From Streptomyces sp. TLI_053 (GTDB taxonomy: Bacteria; Actinomycetota; Actinomycetes; Streptomycetales; Streptomycetaceae), in the NCBI RefSeq assembly GCF_900105395.1, contig NZ_LT629775.1, positions 5,168,001-5,232,000 of the forward strand: a stretch of 64,000 nucleotides of DNA, in the 5' to 3' direction. Under the pieces are notes generated by a model, which did no database searches, was not told where the DNA came from, and saw nothing but the letters and a program-made list of their open reading frames with translations. This document shows positions 56,785 through 64,000 of the stretch, piece by piece (within the stretch, counting starts at the first letter, position 1; each line of letters starts with the position of its first letter). Position numbers and translations under genes: made by a program.

Positions 56785-58122
56785 TCAGGGCGCGCGACCA
56801 GGGGGACGGGCGCCAGGCCAGCTCGTGCGGGGGACGGCGAGTTGGAGGTCCGGCAGCCGGTGCAGCAGGGTCTCGACGGCGGTCTCGACGATGATCCGGG
56901 CCGGGTGCTGGGCCGGGCAGACGTGCTTGCCCGCGCCCCAGGCGAGGTGGGCCCGGTTCCCGCCGATCGAGGCGTGCCCGATCGACGGGTGCCCGACGGC
57001 GCCGGGGCCCTGGGCGGCCGGGTCGGCGTTGGCCGCGGCCAGACCGAGCACGAGCATGTCGCCCCGGGCGATGAACTGGCCGCCGAGCACGGTGTCCGAA
57101 GTGGCCCACCGGCCGGGGAAGTTCTGCGTCGGCGGGTCGCGCCAGAGCACCTCCTCCAGCGCGTCGGCGACGGTCAGCCGGCCGCCGGTGAGGGTGGCCC
57201 GGAAGCGCCGGTCGGTGAGCAGCAGCCGCAGGGTGTTGCCGGTCCAGCAGATGGTGGTCTCGTTCCCGGCGATCATCAGCACCACCAGGTGGTGCACCGC
57301 TTCCTCGTCGGTCAGCCCGGCCGGGTGGGCGAGCAGCCAGGAGGTCAGGTCGGCGCCGGGCGTGGTCCGGCGCTGCCGCACCAGGTCGACCAGGAGGGTC
57401 TGGAACTCCTGGTTGGCGCGCACCGATTCGGCGCCGCTGTCGGCGATGTGGCTGATCAGCCGGATGAGGTGCGCGCCCGCCTCGTCGGGCAGGCCGAGCA
57501 ACTGGGTGAAGACCAGCAGCGGCAGCCGGCGCGCGTACTGGGCGACCAGGTCGGCGGTGCCGTCGGGGCCCCAGCTGTCGATCAGCGCGTCGGCGGCGGC
57601 CTCGGTGGTCTCGCGCAGCTGCCGGTGGTCGACCCGGGCGAGGGTGTCGGCGACGGCGGCGCGCAGCCGCTGGTGCTCGGCGCCGTCGAGGTTGAGCAGG
57701 GTGGGGCGCCACGAGGTCATCGGCTGGAGCCGGGAGTCGGCGGCCAGCCGGCCTTCGGCGGGGACCCGCCAGCGGCGCGAGTCCTTGGAGAACAGCGCCT
57801 CGTTGCGGGTGAGTTCGAGCAGTTCGGCGTAGCCGAGGACGAGCCAGGACTCGACCCCGGGCTCCAGCTCGATCGGTGCCACCGGCCCGTACTGGGCGCG
57901 CAGCCGGGCGTACAGGCCGTGCGGGTCGTCGGCGACGGCGGAGCCGTAGAGCGGGGTGAGCGGCACCCCGACCGGCAGTCCGCCGGGCAGGGTGCCGCCG
58001 TGGGTGGCCGCGGCGGGAGGGCCGCCGTCGTGGGCCGCGGCCGGGGGGAGGCCGCCGCCCGTCGCGTGCGCGGGGCACCCGGGCGGCGGGACGGCCGTCG
58101 TGCCGGGCTCGGGAACGGTCAT
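56785..58122 (-). CDS. cvnE: Conservon cytochrome P450 (CvnE)
   Basis: This is a 445-residue P450. I-helix A-G-N-E-T-T (Asn in place of the more usual His or Asp), K-helix E-E-V-L-W-R and heme loop W-G-A-G-K-H-V-C-P-A-Q with Cys ligand. F-x-x-G begins with Trp here, which is seen in this conservon group. Its start overlaps the CvnD stop (ATGA). Substrate unknown. Confidence 0.88.
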   Translation of the reverse strand: MTVPEPGTTAVPPPGCPAHATGGGLPPAAAHDGGPPAAATHGGTLPGGLPVGVPLTPLYGSAVADDPHGLYARLRAQYGPVAPIELEPGVESWLVLGYAELLELTRNEALFSKDSRRWRVPAEGRLAADSRLQPMTSWRPTLLNLDGAEHQRLRAAVADTLARVDHRQLRETTEAAADALIDSWGPDGTADLVAQYARRLPLLVFTQLLGLPDEAGAHLIRLISHIADSGAESVRANQEFQTLLVDLVRQRRTTPGADLTSWLLAHPAGLTDEEAVHHLVVLMIAGNETTICWTGNTLRLLLTDRRFRATLTGGRLTVADALEEVLWRDPPTQNFPGRWATSDTVLGGQFIARGDMLVLGLAAANADPAAQGPGAVGHPSIGHASIGGNRAHLAWGAGKHVCPAQHPARIIVETAVETLLHRLPDLQLAVPRTSWPGARPPGRAP

Positions 58123-58745
58123 CGCTGCGGCTCCAGGACGGCGGTGCGGTACAGGTGGTCGACGAAGTCGATCAGCAGGTCGTAGGAGGCCCGCCGGTCC
58201 CGGGCGTCGCAGTACAGGATCGGCGCCCCGGGCAGCAGGTCCAGTGCCGACCGCAGTTCCTCCTCGGGGTAACTGGGCGTGTCCGGGAAGGTGTTGACGG
58301 CGACCGCGAACGGTATCTGCTGCTCCTCCAGCCGCCCGAGCACGTCGAAGCTCTCGTCCGGACGCCGCAGGTCGACCATCGCGATCGCGCCGAGCGCGCC
58401 GCGCGACAGGTCGTCCCAGAGCGGCCAGAACCGCTGCTGTCCGGGTGTGCCGAACAGGTACAGCGCGAGCCGGGGGTTGAGGGTGATCCGGCCGAAGTCC
58501 AGCGCCACCGTGGTGGTGGTCTTGCCGCCGCGCCCGGTGAGGTCGTCCACGCCGCTGCTGGCGGCCGTCATGGTCTCCTCGGTGCGCAGCGGGGAGATCT
58601 CGCTCAGCGAGCCGACCAGGGTGGTCTTGCCGACGCCGAACGGGCCGGTGACGAGGATCTTCACCGCGCCCTGGACGGACGGTGGCAGGTACTGCGGTGC
58701 GGCGGGAGGGCCGGCGACCGGGTCAGCGGAGTTGGCGGAGGCCAA
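58119..58745 (-). CDS. cvnD: Conservon GTPase CvnD
   Basis: This is a 208-residue small GTPase of the MglA/Ras-like conservon group. G1 P-loop G-P-F-G-V-G-K-T-T, a Thr-rich switch (G-G-K-T-T-T-T-V-A-L-D-F-G), G3-like F-G-T-P-G-Q and N-T-F replacing canonical N-K-x-D in G4. The best start is TTG at 58743-58745, inside the end of cvnC (23-bp overlap), with AGAGG before it; no ATG or GTG fits before the P-loop. Confidence 0.88.
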   Translation of the reverse strand: MASANSADPVAGPPAAPQYLPPSVQGAVKILVTGPFGVGKTTLVGSLSEISPLRTEETMTAASSGVDDLTGRGGKTTTTVALDFGRITLNPRLALYLFGTPGQQRFWPLWDDLSRGALGAIAMVDLRRPDESFDVLGRLEEQQIPFAVAVNTFPDTPSYPEEELRSALDLLPGAPILYCDARDRRASYDLLIDFVDHLYRTAVLEPQR

Positions 58746-59073
58746 CGAGTACCTCTTCCAGAAGAGTGGTGGGCAGGCGTTCGGCCTGCGGAACGGGCGG
58801 GAGTACCTGGACGGCGCCGAGGTCCCAGAGGTCGCCGACCAGGACCTTGACGACTCCGAGCGGCAGCCCCAGGTGGGCCGCCACCTCGGCGATCGACAGC
58901 AGGCTGTGGCAGAGGTCCAGGGTCCGCCGGTGCTCGCGGTTGAGCAGGGCGTGCTCGGGGAGTTCGGGCCGGTCGGGTAACGCGACGACCAGGCTCTCGA
59001 AGGCCAGCTCGGTGCGGGTGGGCCGGCTGCGGCCGCCGGTGATGACGTAGGGGCGGACCGGACCGCCGCTCAC
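58723..59073 (-). CDS. cvnC: Conservon DUF742 protein CvnC
   Basis: This is a 116-residue DUF742 protein. V-R-P-Y-V-I-T-G-G-R-S-R-P-T and A-E-V-A-A-H-L-G-L-P-L-G-V-V-K-V-L-V-G-D-L show the family's winged-helix pattern. It acts with CvnB and CvnA in a membrane-associated signalling complex (known from S. coelicolor conservon 9). ATGA overlap with cvnB. Confidence 0.9.
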   Translation of the reverse strand: MSGGPVRPYVITGGRSRPTRTELAFESLVVALPDRPELPEHALLNREHRRTLDLCHSLLSIAEVAAHLGLPLGVVKVLVGDLWDLGAVQVLPPVPQAERLPTTLLEEVLVGLRQLR

Positions 59074-59483
59074 CGCTGGCCCCCCGCCGCGAGATCGGCG
59101 CGCGGCGGGCTCGTGAGGTGGGTGCCGATCCGCTCGACCAGGACCTGCATCTGGTAGGCCACCAGGCCGGCGTCGACGTCGTCGCCGGTCACCACCGCCA
59201 GGTGCGCCCCGGCCCCGGCGGCGACGATGAAGAGGTAGCCGCCGCCGTACTCGATGACGATCTGCCGGGTCGCGCTGCCGCGGCCGCCGAAGCCCTGGGC
59301 GACGCCGCGGGCCAGCGACTGGAGGCCGGAGCAGGCCGCCGCGAGCCGCTCCGCGTCCTCGCGCACGATGCCCTCGCTGCGTCCGATCTCCAGGCCGTCG
59401 TTGGACACCACGACGGCGTGCTGGACCTGCGGGACGTTGACGATGTCGGCGAGCAGCCAGCCGAGGTCAGGGGTGGTGGTCAT
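59070..59483 (-). CDS. cvnB: Conservon roadblock protein CvnB
   Basis: This is a 137-residue roadblock/LC7-fold protein (L-G-W-L-L-A-D-I-V-N-V-P-Q-V-Q-H-A-V-V-V, G-G-G-Y-L-F-I-V-A-A-G, L-V-A-Y-Q-M). It acts as a regulator or scaffold for the CvnD GTPase. Its ATG (59481-59483) lies 17 nt inside the end of cvnA in the frame proposed for the cvnA tail, a typical conservon arrangement. Confidence 0.9.
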   Translation of the reverse strand: MTTTPDLGWLLADIVNVPQVQHAVVVSNDGLEIGRSEGIVREDAERLAAACSGLQSLARGVAQGFGGRGSATRQIVIEYGGGYLFIVAAGAGAHLAVVTGDDVDAGLVAYQMQVLVERIGTHLTSPPRADLAAGGQR

Positions 59484-61043
59484 GGAACTCTCCGGGGCGC
59501 TGGGGAAGCTGGGGGGAAGGGGGAAGGGAAGGCTCGTGCGGGTCCTGGGAGCCGGACCGGGCGGCCGAGCGGCCGCCGGCGGTGCCGGCCTGGAACATCG
59601 ACATGAACGCCTGGGCCTGCTGCGCCGAGCGGTACGGCGGGGCCGGCGGCGGAGTGGGGGCGGCATTGGCGGCGTGCCGGGTGGCGGCGCGGCCGCGGCG
59701 GTGGCTCCGGCGGGGCAGCGGCGGCGGTGCGGTGTCCGGTGCGGCGTCGGCGGTCGGGTAGCCGGTGACGGGGGGGTACACGGGCGGGTAGCCGGTGGCC
59801 GTCGCGGGGTCGTACGGGGCGGGGTCGTCCAGGTCGTACGGGACGCCCTGGGGCGGGTGCGACGGGTACGACGAGTGCGGCGTGTACGGCTGGTAGGGCT
59901 GGTACGGGTCGTGCGGCACGTGCGGTGCATGCGGCACGTGCGGCGCATGCGGCTCGTGGGGCGGGTGCGGGTGGTCGGCCGGGACGTCCGGGTACGCCGT
60001 CGCGGCGTCCGGGTGGGCGTCCGGGTGGGCCGCCGGCCCGGGCAGGTCGGGCCGGGCCGGGGGACGGCCCGACCGCGGGGCGCGGACCGCGCGGGCGCCG
60101 CCGGTCCGCCGAACACCGCGTCGCCCCGGCCCAGGCCCGGCACGGTCGGCGGCAGCGGTTCGGTGAGCAGCGCGTTCGGCAGCAGCACCACGACCCGCAC
60201 ACCGCCGTACGGCGAGGGCGCGGAGCCGATCGTGACCCGGAAGCCGTACTGCTCGGCGAGCCGGCCGACCGCCGCCAGGCCGAGCTGGGGCACCTCGCCG
60301 AGGCGGGAGACCTCCAGCGTGGATCCGCCGGCGAGGGCGTCGGCGGCCTTCTCGACGGCGGGTTCGGGCATCCCGACGCCGCCGTCGTCGATCTCGATCA
60401 CGGCCCCGTTGTGGACCGGCATCAGGGTGACGTACACCTGGGTGCTGGGCGGGGAGTAGCGGGTGGCGTTGTCCAGCAGTTCGGCGACGGCGTGGATCAG
60501 CGCCTCGGCGGCCGCGCCGACCACGGCGGTCTCGATCCGGCTGCGGATCATCACCCGCTGGAACGGCAGGATGCGCGACTGGGCGCCGCGCACGACGTCC
60601 TCCAGCGAGACCGGCTCGGGCCAGTGGCGGCCGGCCCTGGCGCCGCAGAGCACGGCCAGGGTCTGGGCGAGGCGGGCCTGTTGGGCGGCCGCGTGGTCGG
60701 CCTTGAGCAGGCCCTCCAGCAGGGTCGGGTCGTCGTGGGTGCGCTCCATCTCGTCCAGCAGGGCCTGCTGGTCGTGCGCCATGACGAGGATCCGGCGGGC
60801 GACGCTGAGGAAGGCCCGCTGGGTGGAGGCGTTGAGTTCCTGGTCCTGCTGGGCGGCTGCCAGTTCGGTTCCGCGGCGGGAGAGTTCGGCCGCGAGCTGT
60901 TCCCGGAGGCGGGTGATCTCGTGCTGCTGCTGGGTGACCCGACGCCGCTGGGTGGCGGAGACCGCGCGGTAGCGGGCGGCGGCCACCAGGGCGAGAGCGG
61001 CGAGCACGCCTGTTGCCGTTGCGCACCACTGAGTCATCGTCAC
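59467..61043 (-). CDS. cvnA: Conservon sensor kinase-like CvnA, with an apparent frameshift
   Basis: An N-terminal membrane helix, coiled coil (R-V-T-Q-Q-Q-H-E-I-T-R-L-R-E-Q-L) and nitrate-sensor-type histidine-kinase ATPase domain (E-L-L-D-N-A-T-R-Y-S, D-D-G-G-V-G-M) read in one frame to about 60085. The tail that ends correctly (L-P-R-R-S-H-R-R-G-R, A-F-M-S-M-F-Q-A-G-T) and overlaps cvnB reads in another. The frames can be joined by one extra C in the C4 run near 60078-60081, about residue 321. This is either a sequencing error or a real loss. Start: GTG at 61043, or ATG at 61037. Confidence 0.75.
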
Positions 61044-61079
61044 GCGGCGAATTCTAGGGCGATCATCCTATGAAGGTGC

Positions 61080-61108
61080 GACCGGATCTCGCCAGGTGAC
61101 CGGATCTC
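61080..61108. promoter_or_regulatory. Direct repeat GACCGGATCTC before the conservon
   Basis: Two identical 11-mers start at 61080 and 61098 (18-bp period) in the 147-bp gap between the PP2C gene and cvnA. They may be a binding site for a regulator of the conservon promoter. Confidence 0.4.
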
Positions 61109-61190
61109 ATCGATATCCCGTCAATACCACGCCGGTTCGCACTGGTTCGAACGCGATCGGTCTGTCCGTGGGCAGTCGACCGGTGTCCCG

Positions 61191-63674
61191 TCAGCCCCGC
61201 TGGTGCACGGCCGACAAACGGTGCAACAGCAGCAACGCGACGTCGTCCGGACGCGAACGCCGCTCGGTCACGTTCAGGGTGAGCAGATCGGCCAGCTTTT
61301 CCAGGTCCGGCCCCGGTTCGACCCGGACCGGCCCGGTGTTGCGCGCCCACAGCTCCAGCCCGCCGAGCATCCGGTGCACGGACTCGTCGTAGTCCTCCTC
61401 GCGGTCCTCCACCAGGCCGTCGGTGTAGGCGAGCAGCGTCTCGCCGGGCGGCAGGTACTCGACCGCCAGCGGGTACGGCCGCTCGGGAGCCACGCCCAGC
61501 GGAGGTCCGCCGGGGAGGTTCAGCTCCACCGCCCTGGCGTCCGCGGTGACCCGGACCGGCGCCGGGTGTCCGGCGCGGGCCGCCCGCACGGTGCCGTCGG
61601 CCGGGTCGAGGGTCAGGTACAGGCAGGTGGCGAACAGCTCGGTGTCCAGCTCGGTCAGCAGCCGGCTGGTCCGGGCGAGCGTGGCGGCCGGGTCGTGCCC
61701 GTCGGTCGCGTAGGCCCGCAGTCCGCTGCGCAACTGCCCCATCACCGCCGTGGCCTCGGCGTTGTGCCCCTGGACGTCCCCGATCACCAGCCCGATCCGG
61801 CCGTCCGGGAGCCGCAGCAGGTCGTACCAGTCGCCGCCGATCTGCATGCCCTCGGTGCTCGGCAGGTAGCGGGCGGCGCTGGCGATCCCGGGCAGCCGGG
61901 GCAGGGTGCGCGGCAGCATCGCCCGCTGCAGTTCGGTCGCCCGGTGGTGGTGGGTGTCGTAGAGCCGGGCCCGCTCCAGGGACTGGGCCAGGATGCCCGC
62001 GAACGAGGAGTAGAGGGTGCGGTCCTCGCGCCCGAACGCGCGCTCGGTGGCGAAGGTGATCAGACAGGAGCCGACCTGCCGGCCGGAGGCGATCAGCGGC
62101 AGCACCGCCCACGCGGCCGGGGCGAGCGGGCTGCCGGTCCCGCCGCCCGTCCCGTCGCCCTCGCCGCGGCCGGTCCCGCCGGCGGGACCGGCCGTCCGGT
62201 CGGCCCCGCGTCCGCGTCCGCGCCGGGCCGGCTCGCTGAACAGCGGGGCCGACCGGGCCAGGGCGCGCTGCATCACGCCCTCCGACAGGTCGGCCAGCCG
62301 GGTCAGCTCGGTACGCCGCTCGCCCCCGTAGACGGTGTGCGAGACGGGCAGCAGCCGCCCCTCGTCGACCAGGTCCAGCACGATGCCGGCCGCCCCGAAG
62401 GCGGGCCGGCAGATGTCGGTGACGGCCGTGGTGACGTCCCGGACGGTGACCGCCCGGGACAGTGCCCGGGTGAGAGCCAGCAGCAGTGCCGACCGGGCCC
62501 CGGCGGCGGAGGTGCCCTCGGTGGTGCCGGCGGGCTCCTGCCCCGGGCCGGACGGGGAGCCCGGGCCGGACGGGGCCGGGGACCGGCCGCCGGGCGCCCC
62601 GTCCCCGGGCGGGCGTTCGCCGGGGGTCCGGCCGTGGTCGAGATCGGCGATCAGGCCGGCGATCCGCACCGGGCGGCGGTGCACGTCCAGCATCACCTCG
62701 CCGGTCTCCTCGATCCGGATCACCCCGCCGCCCCGGCGCGGCACCCGGTAGCGGATCCGGTACGGGCCGCCGGTGGCGAGGGCCTCGGCCATGGCGGCCT
62801 GGACGTCCGGGAGGTCCTCGGGGTGGACCACGAGGTCCAGGGAGGGGGCGGGGGAGGTGCCGCCGCGCTCCGGCGCCGGCCGGCCGACCAGCCGCAGCGC
62901 CTGGGCGTCCCAGTGGGTCTCGCCGGTGACCAGATCCCGTTCGAAGGCCCCGTGCCCGGAGGCCCGGACGGCGAGCGAGAGCATCGAGTGGGCGGTCGCG
63001 GCGGCCGGATCGGCGGCGCCTGCGCACGGGCCGGGGCGCACCCCGTGCGCCGCACCCCGGTCCGGGTGCCCTCCGCGTCCCGGGTGCCCTCCGCGTCCCG
63101 GCTGCTCGCCGTGCCCCGGGTGCCCTCCGGTCCCGCCCGTTCCGCCGAGCGCCCCGGTGCCCGCCCTGGCGTGCTCCAGCAGGTGGCCGAGCCGGTGCCC
63201 GCAGGCGTCCGCGAGGGTCTCCAGCACGTCCAGGTCGCGCCGGGGGACCGTCCCCCGGTGGGCGAGGGCCAGGGCGAGGACGCCCAGCGGCCGGCCGTCG
63301 ACGATCATCGGCAGGGTGGCGACGGCGACCATCCCGGTGCCCATCCCGGCGTTCCGGTTCGGATAGTCGGCGCTGGTGCGTTCGGGGCTCAGCAGATAGG
63401 GACGGCGCAGCCGCAGCGCCATCGCGGCGGGCAGGTCCCCGGCCGGGTCGACCACGCTGTAGCGCTCGTGGGCCCAGTCGGGCAGGCCGTGGGAGGCCGT
63501 GAGCCGGAGCATTCCGGTGGAGTCCAGCAGGTAGAGCGCCGAGCCCTCACCGGTGATCCAGCTCGGGCCCTCGGCGAGCACGGTGCCGAGCAGTTCGGCG
63601 GCGTCCGCGCAGCCCAGCAATAAGCGGACGCAGCGCATGGCACTGCGCGCGGTGGGGCTGCTGCGCGGGTCCAC
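61191..63674 (-). CDS. GAF/PAS/PP2C (SpoIIE-type) protein phosphatase
   Basis: This is an 827-residue cytoplasmic signalling protein. A GAF domain (about 20-165), a Gly/His-rich spacer, a PAS-like domain (S-G-H-G-A-F-E-R-D-L, V-H-P-E-D-L-P), a second GAF, and a C-terminal SpoIIE/RsbU phosphatase (G-G-D-W-Y-D-L, G-D-V-Q-G-H, R-P-D-D-V-A-L-L) occur in that order. Such proteins dephosphorylate anti-anti-sigma factors and tune stress sigma activity. The GTG at 63674 is preferred because it keeps the whole GAF domain; ATG at 63638 would cut into it. It points toward the conservon in the same direction. Confidence 0.88.
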   Translation of the reverse strand: MDPRSSPTARSAMRCVRLLLGCADAAELLGTVLAEGPSWITGEGSALYLLDSTGMLRLTASHGLPDWAHERYSVVDPAGDLPAAMALRLRRPYLLSPERTSADYPNRNAGMGTGMVAVATLPMIVDGRPLGVLALALAHRGTVPRRDLDVLETLADACGHRLGHLLEHARAGTGALGGTGGTGGHPGHGEQPGRGGHPGRGGHPDRGAAHGVRPGPCAGAADPAAATAHSMLSLAVRASGHGAFERDLVTGETHWDAQALRLVGRPAPERGGTSPAPSLDLVVHPEDLPDVQAAMAEALATGGPYRIRYRVPRRGGGVIRIEETGEVMLDVHRRPVRIAGLIADLDHGRTPGERPPGDGAPGGRSPAPSGPGSPSGPGQEPAGTTEGTSAAGARSALLLALTRALSRAVTVRDVTTAVTDICRPAFGAAGIVLDLVDEGRLLPVSHTVYGGERRTELTRLADLSEGVMQRALARSAPLFSEPARRGRGRGADRTAGPAGGTGRGEGDGTGGGTGSPLAPAAWAVLPLIASGRQVGSCLITFATERAFGREDRTLYSSFAGILAQSLERARLYDTHHHRATELQRAMLPRTLPRLPGIASAARYLPSTEGMQIGGDWYDLLRLPDGRIGLVIGDVQGHNAEATAVMGQLRSGLRAYATDGHDPAATLARTSRLLTELDTELFATCLYLTLDPADGTVRAARAGHPAPVRVTADARAVELNLPGGPPLGVAPERPYPLAVEYLPPGETLLAYTDGLVEDREEDYDESVHRMLGGLELWARNTGPVRVEPGPDLEKLADLLTLNVTERRSRPDDVALLLLHRLSAVHQRG

Positions 63675-63714
63675 GGGGATGGCCGGCCTCTCCGGTGCCT
63701 TATGGGGCAGTTAA

Positions 63715-63737
63715 TTCTTAATACCTTATTTCTTAAT
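63715..63737 (-). promoter_or_regulatory. AT-rich direct repeat TTCTTAAT upstream of the PP2C gene
   Basis: TTCTTAAT occurs at 63715-63722 and 63730-63737, 15 bp apart, in the most AT-rich stretch of this flank and 41 bp before the PP2C start. It is likely part of the promoter or an operator. Confidence 0.45.
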
Positions 63738-63865
63738 CGGGTGAGGGGAGAGTCGAACGGTGTGCCCCGGGAGCCCGGGGCGCCCGGTGTGCGTGGGGCC
63801 CCGCCGGGTCCGGTACCCTTCTCCCTACGACGTGCCGCCCTGGGGGCGGTGGGTCGTAACGGCGC

Positions 63866-63939
63866 GGGGCTATAGCTCAGACGGTTAGAGCGCTTCCCTG
63901 ATAAGGAAGAGGCCACAGGTTCAAGTCCTGTTAGCCCCA
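63866..63939 (+). tRNA. tRNA-Ile (anticodon GAT)
   Basis: 74 nt. The acceptor stem pairs 63866-63872 with 63932-63938; the anticodon arm is CTTCC-CTGATAA-GGAAG; the T arm is ACAGG-TTCAAGT-CCTGT with discriminator A at 63939. Confidence 0.95.
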
Positions 63940-63947
63940 CACCAGTC

Positions 63948-63982
63948 CGAAGGGCCCGGAGCGGTGCGCTCCGGGCCCTTCG
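63948..63982 (+). terminator. Terminator of tRNA-Ile
   Basis: A perfect 15-bp stem (63948-63962 with 63968-63982) and 5-nt loop start 8 bp past the tRNA. Confidence 0.85.
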
Positions 63983-64000
63983 GCGTTCCCGCCCGGACGG

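Noticed and set aside
55392..58122. The two P450s as phenazine tailoring enzymes fed by the ferredoxin at 14.2 kb
   Set aside because: They are about 24 kb beyond the cluster edge and tightly overlapped with conservon genes, which explains their presence without the cluster.

Overview
The window is very GC-rich actinomycete DNA. Conservon signalling genes, a SpoIIE-type phosphatase, ECF41 and ECF42 sigma factors, an LCP cell-wall protein, a type-II cytochrome bd operon and an endophenazine-type phenazine cluster all point to Streptomycetaceae (Streptomyces or Kitasatospora). This assignment is inferred from gene content and codon style; no database search was possible.

Left flank (1-13 kb): the 3' part of a Thoeris-like macro-domain gene; a large LPXTG-anchored surface protein with two near-identical SdrD-type B repeats; a divergent MarR-type regulator / DUF4097 pair around a cluster of TGCAACG dyads; and the cydABDC operon (cytochrome bd oxidase plus its thiol exporter).

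Central specialised-metabolism region (13-32 kb): a LysR regulator, a putidaredoxin-type ferredoxin and its reductase, then a phenazine operon phzB-C-D-E-F-G with a second phzA/B paralogue at its end, then a zinc-ribbon/HTH regulatory pair. Convergent to it is a complete six-gene mevalonate operon (MVK-MVD-PMK-IDI2-HMGR-HMGS). Upstream of that, on the same strand, is an ABBA aromatic prenyltransferase resembling the dihydrophenazine-carboxylate dimethylallyltransferases. The most economical reading is a prenylated phenazine (endophenazine-like) cluster: phz genes make the tricycle, the mevalonate genes supply dimethylallyl diphosphate, and the ABBA enzyme joins them. No methyltransferase, flavin hydroxylase or dedicated exporter is visible.

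Right part (32-64 kb): tRNA-Lys, an LCP protein, a beta-phosphoglucomutase/GH65 phosphorylase pair, a pyruvate-oxidase-like ThDP enzyme, an XRE-cupin/DUF6126 pair with a clear operator, a MocR regulator, a membrane protein carrying a PemK-like domain, an ECF41 sigma factor with its carboxymuconolactone decarboxylase partner and a matching ECF41-type promoter, and an ECF42 sigma factor with its DGPF/YciI partner and an alpha/beta hydrolase. A roughly 1-kb non-coding array of alternating hairpins (47716-48723) follows. Then come a GNAT enzyme, a membrane Ser/Thr kinase, an NRDE protein, a CMD/PEP-mutase pair behind duplicated ACTTTGCAAAGT palindromes, two small secreted proteins, a conservon (cvnA-B-C-D plus two P450s; cvnA appears frameshifted), a GAF/PAS/PP2C phosphatase and tRNA-Ile.

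The strongest leads for unexplained biology are the hairpin array, the paired ACTTTGCAAAGT palindromes, the membrane-PemK fusion, and the phenazine cluster with its two PhzA/B copies, redox partners and neighbouring bd oxidase.
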